Of a stretch of DNA of 64,000 nt, positions 59,290 to 64,000 are shown one piece after another. Origin of the DNA: Nocardioides sp. SYSU D00038 (lineage in GTDB: Bacteria; Actinomycetota; Actinomycetes; Propionibacteriales; Nocardioidaceae); NCBI RefSeq assembly GCF_016924665.1, contig NZ_JAFFJT010000018.1, positions 26,229 through 90,228 on the forward strand. The letters run 5' to 3'. The notes under the pieces were generated by a model. The model worked only from the letters and a program-made list of their open reading frames with translations. It did not search any database and was not told where the DNA came from. Every line of letters starts with the position of its first letter. Within the stretch, counting starts at the first letter, position 1. The position numbers were made by a program, and so were the translations under genes.

Positions 59290-60182
59290 GCCCCGCGCCC
59301 AGCCCGAGCTGGTACGACCTGCTCGACGTCGACCAGGACGCCGGCACCGACGAGATCCGGGCGGCCTGGAAGGCCGCGATCGCCGACCTCGAGCCGACCG
59401 ACCGCCGGTTCCGGGTGCTCAACCAGGCCGCCGAGGTGCTGCTCGACCCCGAGGCCCGAGCGGCGTACGACGCCGGCCTGGCCGAGGAGGTCGAGACCCC
59501 GGTCGACGACCCGGTCGACGAGCCCGCCCCGGCCCGCGACGTGCGCAGCGACGAGGCGCCGCCGCGTGCCGAGGACCTGGTGGCGCCGGCGCCCGCCGGG
59601 CCCGACGACGCGCCCCTCGACGAGCCTGACGACGCGCCGGTCGAGGGCTCCGAGCCCACGGCCGGCCGGAGCCGCCGCCCGGCGCCGTTCCAGGTGCCGG
59701 TCTGGGCGCTCGCGGCGCTGGCCGTGGCGACGGCGGTGCTCGTGGGCCTGACGGTCTGGCAGGCGCAGACGCCCAGCCCCGACGACGTCGAGGACGGCGC
59801 CCGCGCCGCCCAGAGCGCGGCCGAGCGGGCCGCCGTGCCGGTGCTCTCCTACGACTACCGCACCCTCGACGAGGACCAGGCCGAGTCGCAGCGCTACCTC
59901 ACCGCGAAGTACCGCAAGGAGTACGACAGGTTCTTCGACGGCGTGGTGCGCGAGAACGCCGGCGAGACCAAGGCGGTCGTCGAGGCCGAGGTGGTGTCGT
60001 CCGCGCTGGTGCGCTCCGGAGAGGACCGGGTGCAGGTGCTGGTCTTCGTCAACCGGCCCACCACCAACGCCAAGCAGACCACCCCCGAGGTGTTCCGCGA
60101 CCAGGTCACGATCACCATGGCCCGCCAGGACGACGGCGCCTGGCTGGTCGACGACATGGTCACCACCGGCCCCGCCGCCTGA
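59286..60182 (+). CDS. Mce-associated membrane protein 2 with an N-terminal J-domain-like module
   Basis: The 298-residue protein begins with a J-like module (about 8-64: SWYDLLDVDQDAGTDEIRAAWKAAI ... FRVLNQAAEVLLDPEARAAYDAGL). It lacks the HPD motif; LEPTD stands in that loop (35-39). A roughly 70-residue acidic and proline-rich linker follows, then a membrane helix (about 139-158) and a Mas-type outer domain with AAVPVLSYDYRTLDEDQAESQRYLTAKY. It overlaps the previous gene by 4 bp and is the last gene of the operon. Without HPD it should not stimulate DnaK; a docking role is inferred. Confidence 0.82.
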   Translation: MSPAPSPSWYDLLDVDQDAGTDEIRAAWKAAIADLEPTDRRFRVLNQAAEVLLDPEARAAYDAGLAEEVETPVDDPVDEPAPARDVRSDEAPPRAEDLVAPAPAGPDDAPLDEPDDAPVEGSEPTAGRSRRPAPFQVPVWALAALAVATAVLVGLTVWQAQTPSPDDVEDGARAAQSAAERAAVPVLSYDYRTLDEDQAESQRYLTAKYRKEYDRFFDGVVRENAGETKAVVEAEVVSSALVRSGEDRVQVLVFVNRPTTNAKQTTPEVFRDQVTITMARQDDGAWLVDDMVTTGPAA

Positions 60183-60287
60183 CCGCCCGGGTCCGGTCGT
60201 CCACACCACCGCGGCGGCGCTGCTTGACCTCGGGGCCGCGAGGGCACATCATCGTCGCAAGCCGAGTGCCGAGCGTTCGGGCCCTCC

Positions 60288-60316
60288 TTGTGGTGCGCGC
60301 CGCTGTGCGGTAATGT
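60288..60316 (+). promoter_or_regulatory. rpoB promoter
   Basis: TTGTGG (60288-60293) and TAATGT (60311-60316) are spaced by 17 bp, a good housekeeping promoter with a start near 60323 and a leader of about 90 nt. It lies in the 233-bp gap after the mce operon. A TTGACC at 60224 lacks a matching -10. Confidence 0.75.
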
Positions 60317-60415
60317 TGCGCTTTGCGCCTGCCCTCATATGCTCCTCGGTCGCCGGATGCCCGATGTTGTGGTGAGCAGGCGTGTCCACCTGCGAGTTCC
60401 GTCGAAGGAAACCTC

Positions 60416-63928
<3,513 letters not shown>

Positions 63929-64000
63929 GGGGCGGGGCCCGGGGGGGGGGGGCGGGGCGCCCCCCCCCACCCCCACCCAGACCCCCCAAACAATAAGGGG
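63929..64000. other. Homopolymer-rich end sequence, probably assembly artefact
   Basis: After the rpoB stop come runs of 12 G, 4 G and 10 C, then CCCCCACCC, CCCCCC and AATAAGGGG. The composition is unlike any other part of the window and no rpoC start is seen. This looks like a low-quality contig end rather than an intergenic region. Confidence 0.7.

Noticed and set aside
63939..63970. G/C runs considered as a replication or recombination signal
   Set aside because: The location at the very end of the window and the mixed homopolymers fit low-quality sequence better.

Overview
The window is very GC-rich DNA (roughly 70% or more by eye) with dense genes, many GTG starts and one TTG start. The gene order tRNA-Thr, tRNA-Met, rpmG, hadA, hadB, murB ... 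tRNA-Trp, secE, nusG, rplK, rplA ... rplJ, rplL ... rpoB is the actinobacterial order. A complete mce operon between rplL and rpoB, a putative F420-dependent LLM-family oxidoreductase and a DUF222/HNH (13E12-type) gene point to Nocardioidaceae, most likely Nocardioides or a close relative. The placement rests on synteny and protein style only. No 16S rRNA is present.

Layout. 0-17.7 kb: mixed chromosomal genes. These are a possible acyl-CoA dehydrogenase start divergent from a TetR regulator, an unknown protein, a secreted GH26-like protein, a YihY/BrkB membrane protein, a methyltransferase/carboxymuconolactone-decarboxylase-like pair, a giant SARP-type regulator divergent from a sigma factor, a secreted SGNH hydrolase, stress-type small enzymes, a MarR/MFS efflux pair around a palindromic operator, and a secreted alpha/beta-hydrolase-fold protein that lacks its nucleophile and histidine. 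17.7-24.7 kb: a divergent catabolic cluster. Leftward are a flavin monooxygenase, a TetR regulator and a hydrolase; rightward are two SDRs (the first frameshifted), an LLM oxidoreductase and a phosphotransferase. Almost all of them overlap by 4 bp, and the two arms diverge from one promoter/operator region. 24.7-36.7 kb: interspersed hairpin repeats, a DUF222/HNH gene, a crotonase, an old-yellow-enzyme homologue, an RDD membrane protein, an FdhF/YdeP-type molybdoenzyme, pirin, Tag glycosylase, an orphan PAS histidine kinase and an amidase.

36.8-64 kb: the core. tRNA-Thr and tRNA-Met, rpmG, the hadAB dehydratase and murB are followed by a 952-bp gene-free block of interspersed repeats and a roughly 350-bp tandem duplication. 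A leftward operon (aspartate aminotransferase, adenosine deaminase, small membrane protein) comes next, then tRNA-Trp-secE-nusG, rplK-rplA with two candidate L1 autoregulatory sites, a cupin/MarR pair around a 26-bp palindrome, rplJ-rplL with its leader and a strong terminator, the mce lipid-transport operon (ATPase, two permeases, six Mce proteins, two Mce-associated proteins), and rpoB. The last 72 bases are homopolymer-rich and do not look like genome sequence.

Regulatory themes: many lead genes have a TANNNT-like hexamer ending 6-7 nt before the start codon, suggesting leaderless transcription. Many 3' ends carry large, often two-tier, hairpins without U-tracts. A family of interspersed palindromes with self-complementary, variable apices occupies most of the larger gene-free gaps.
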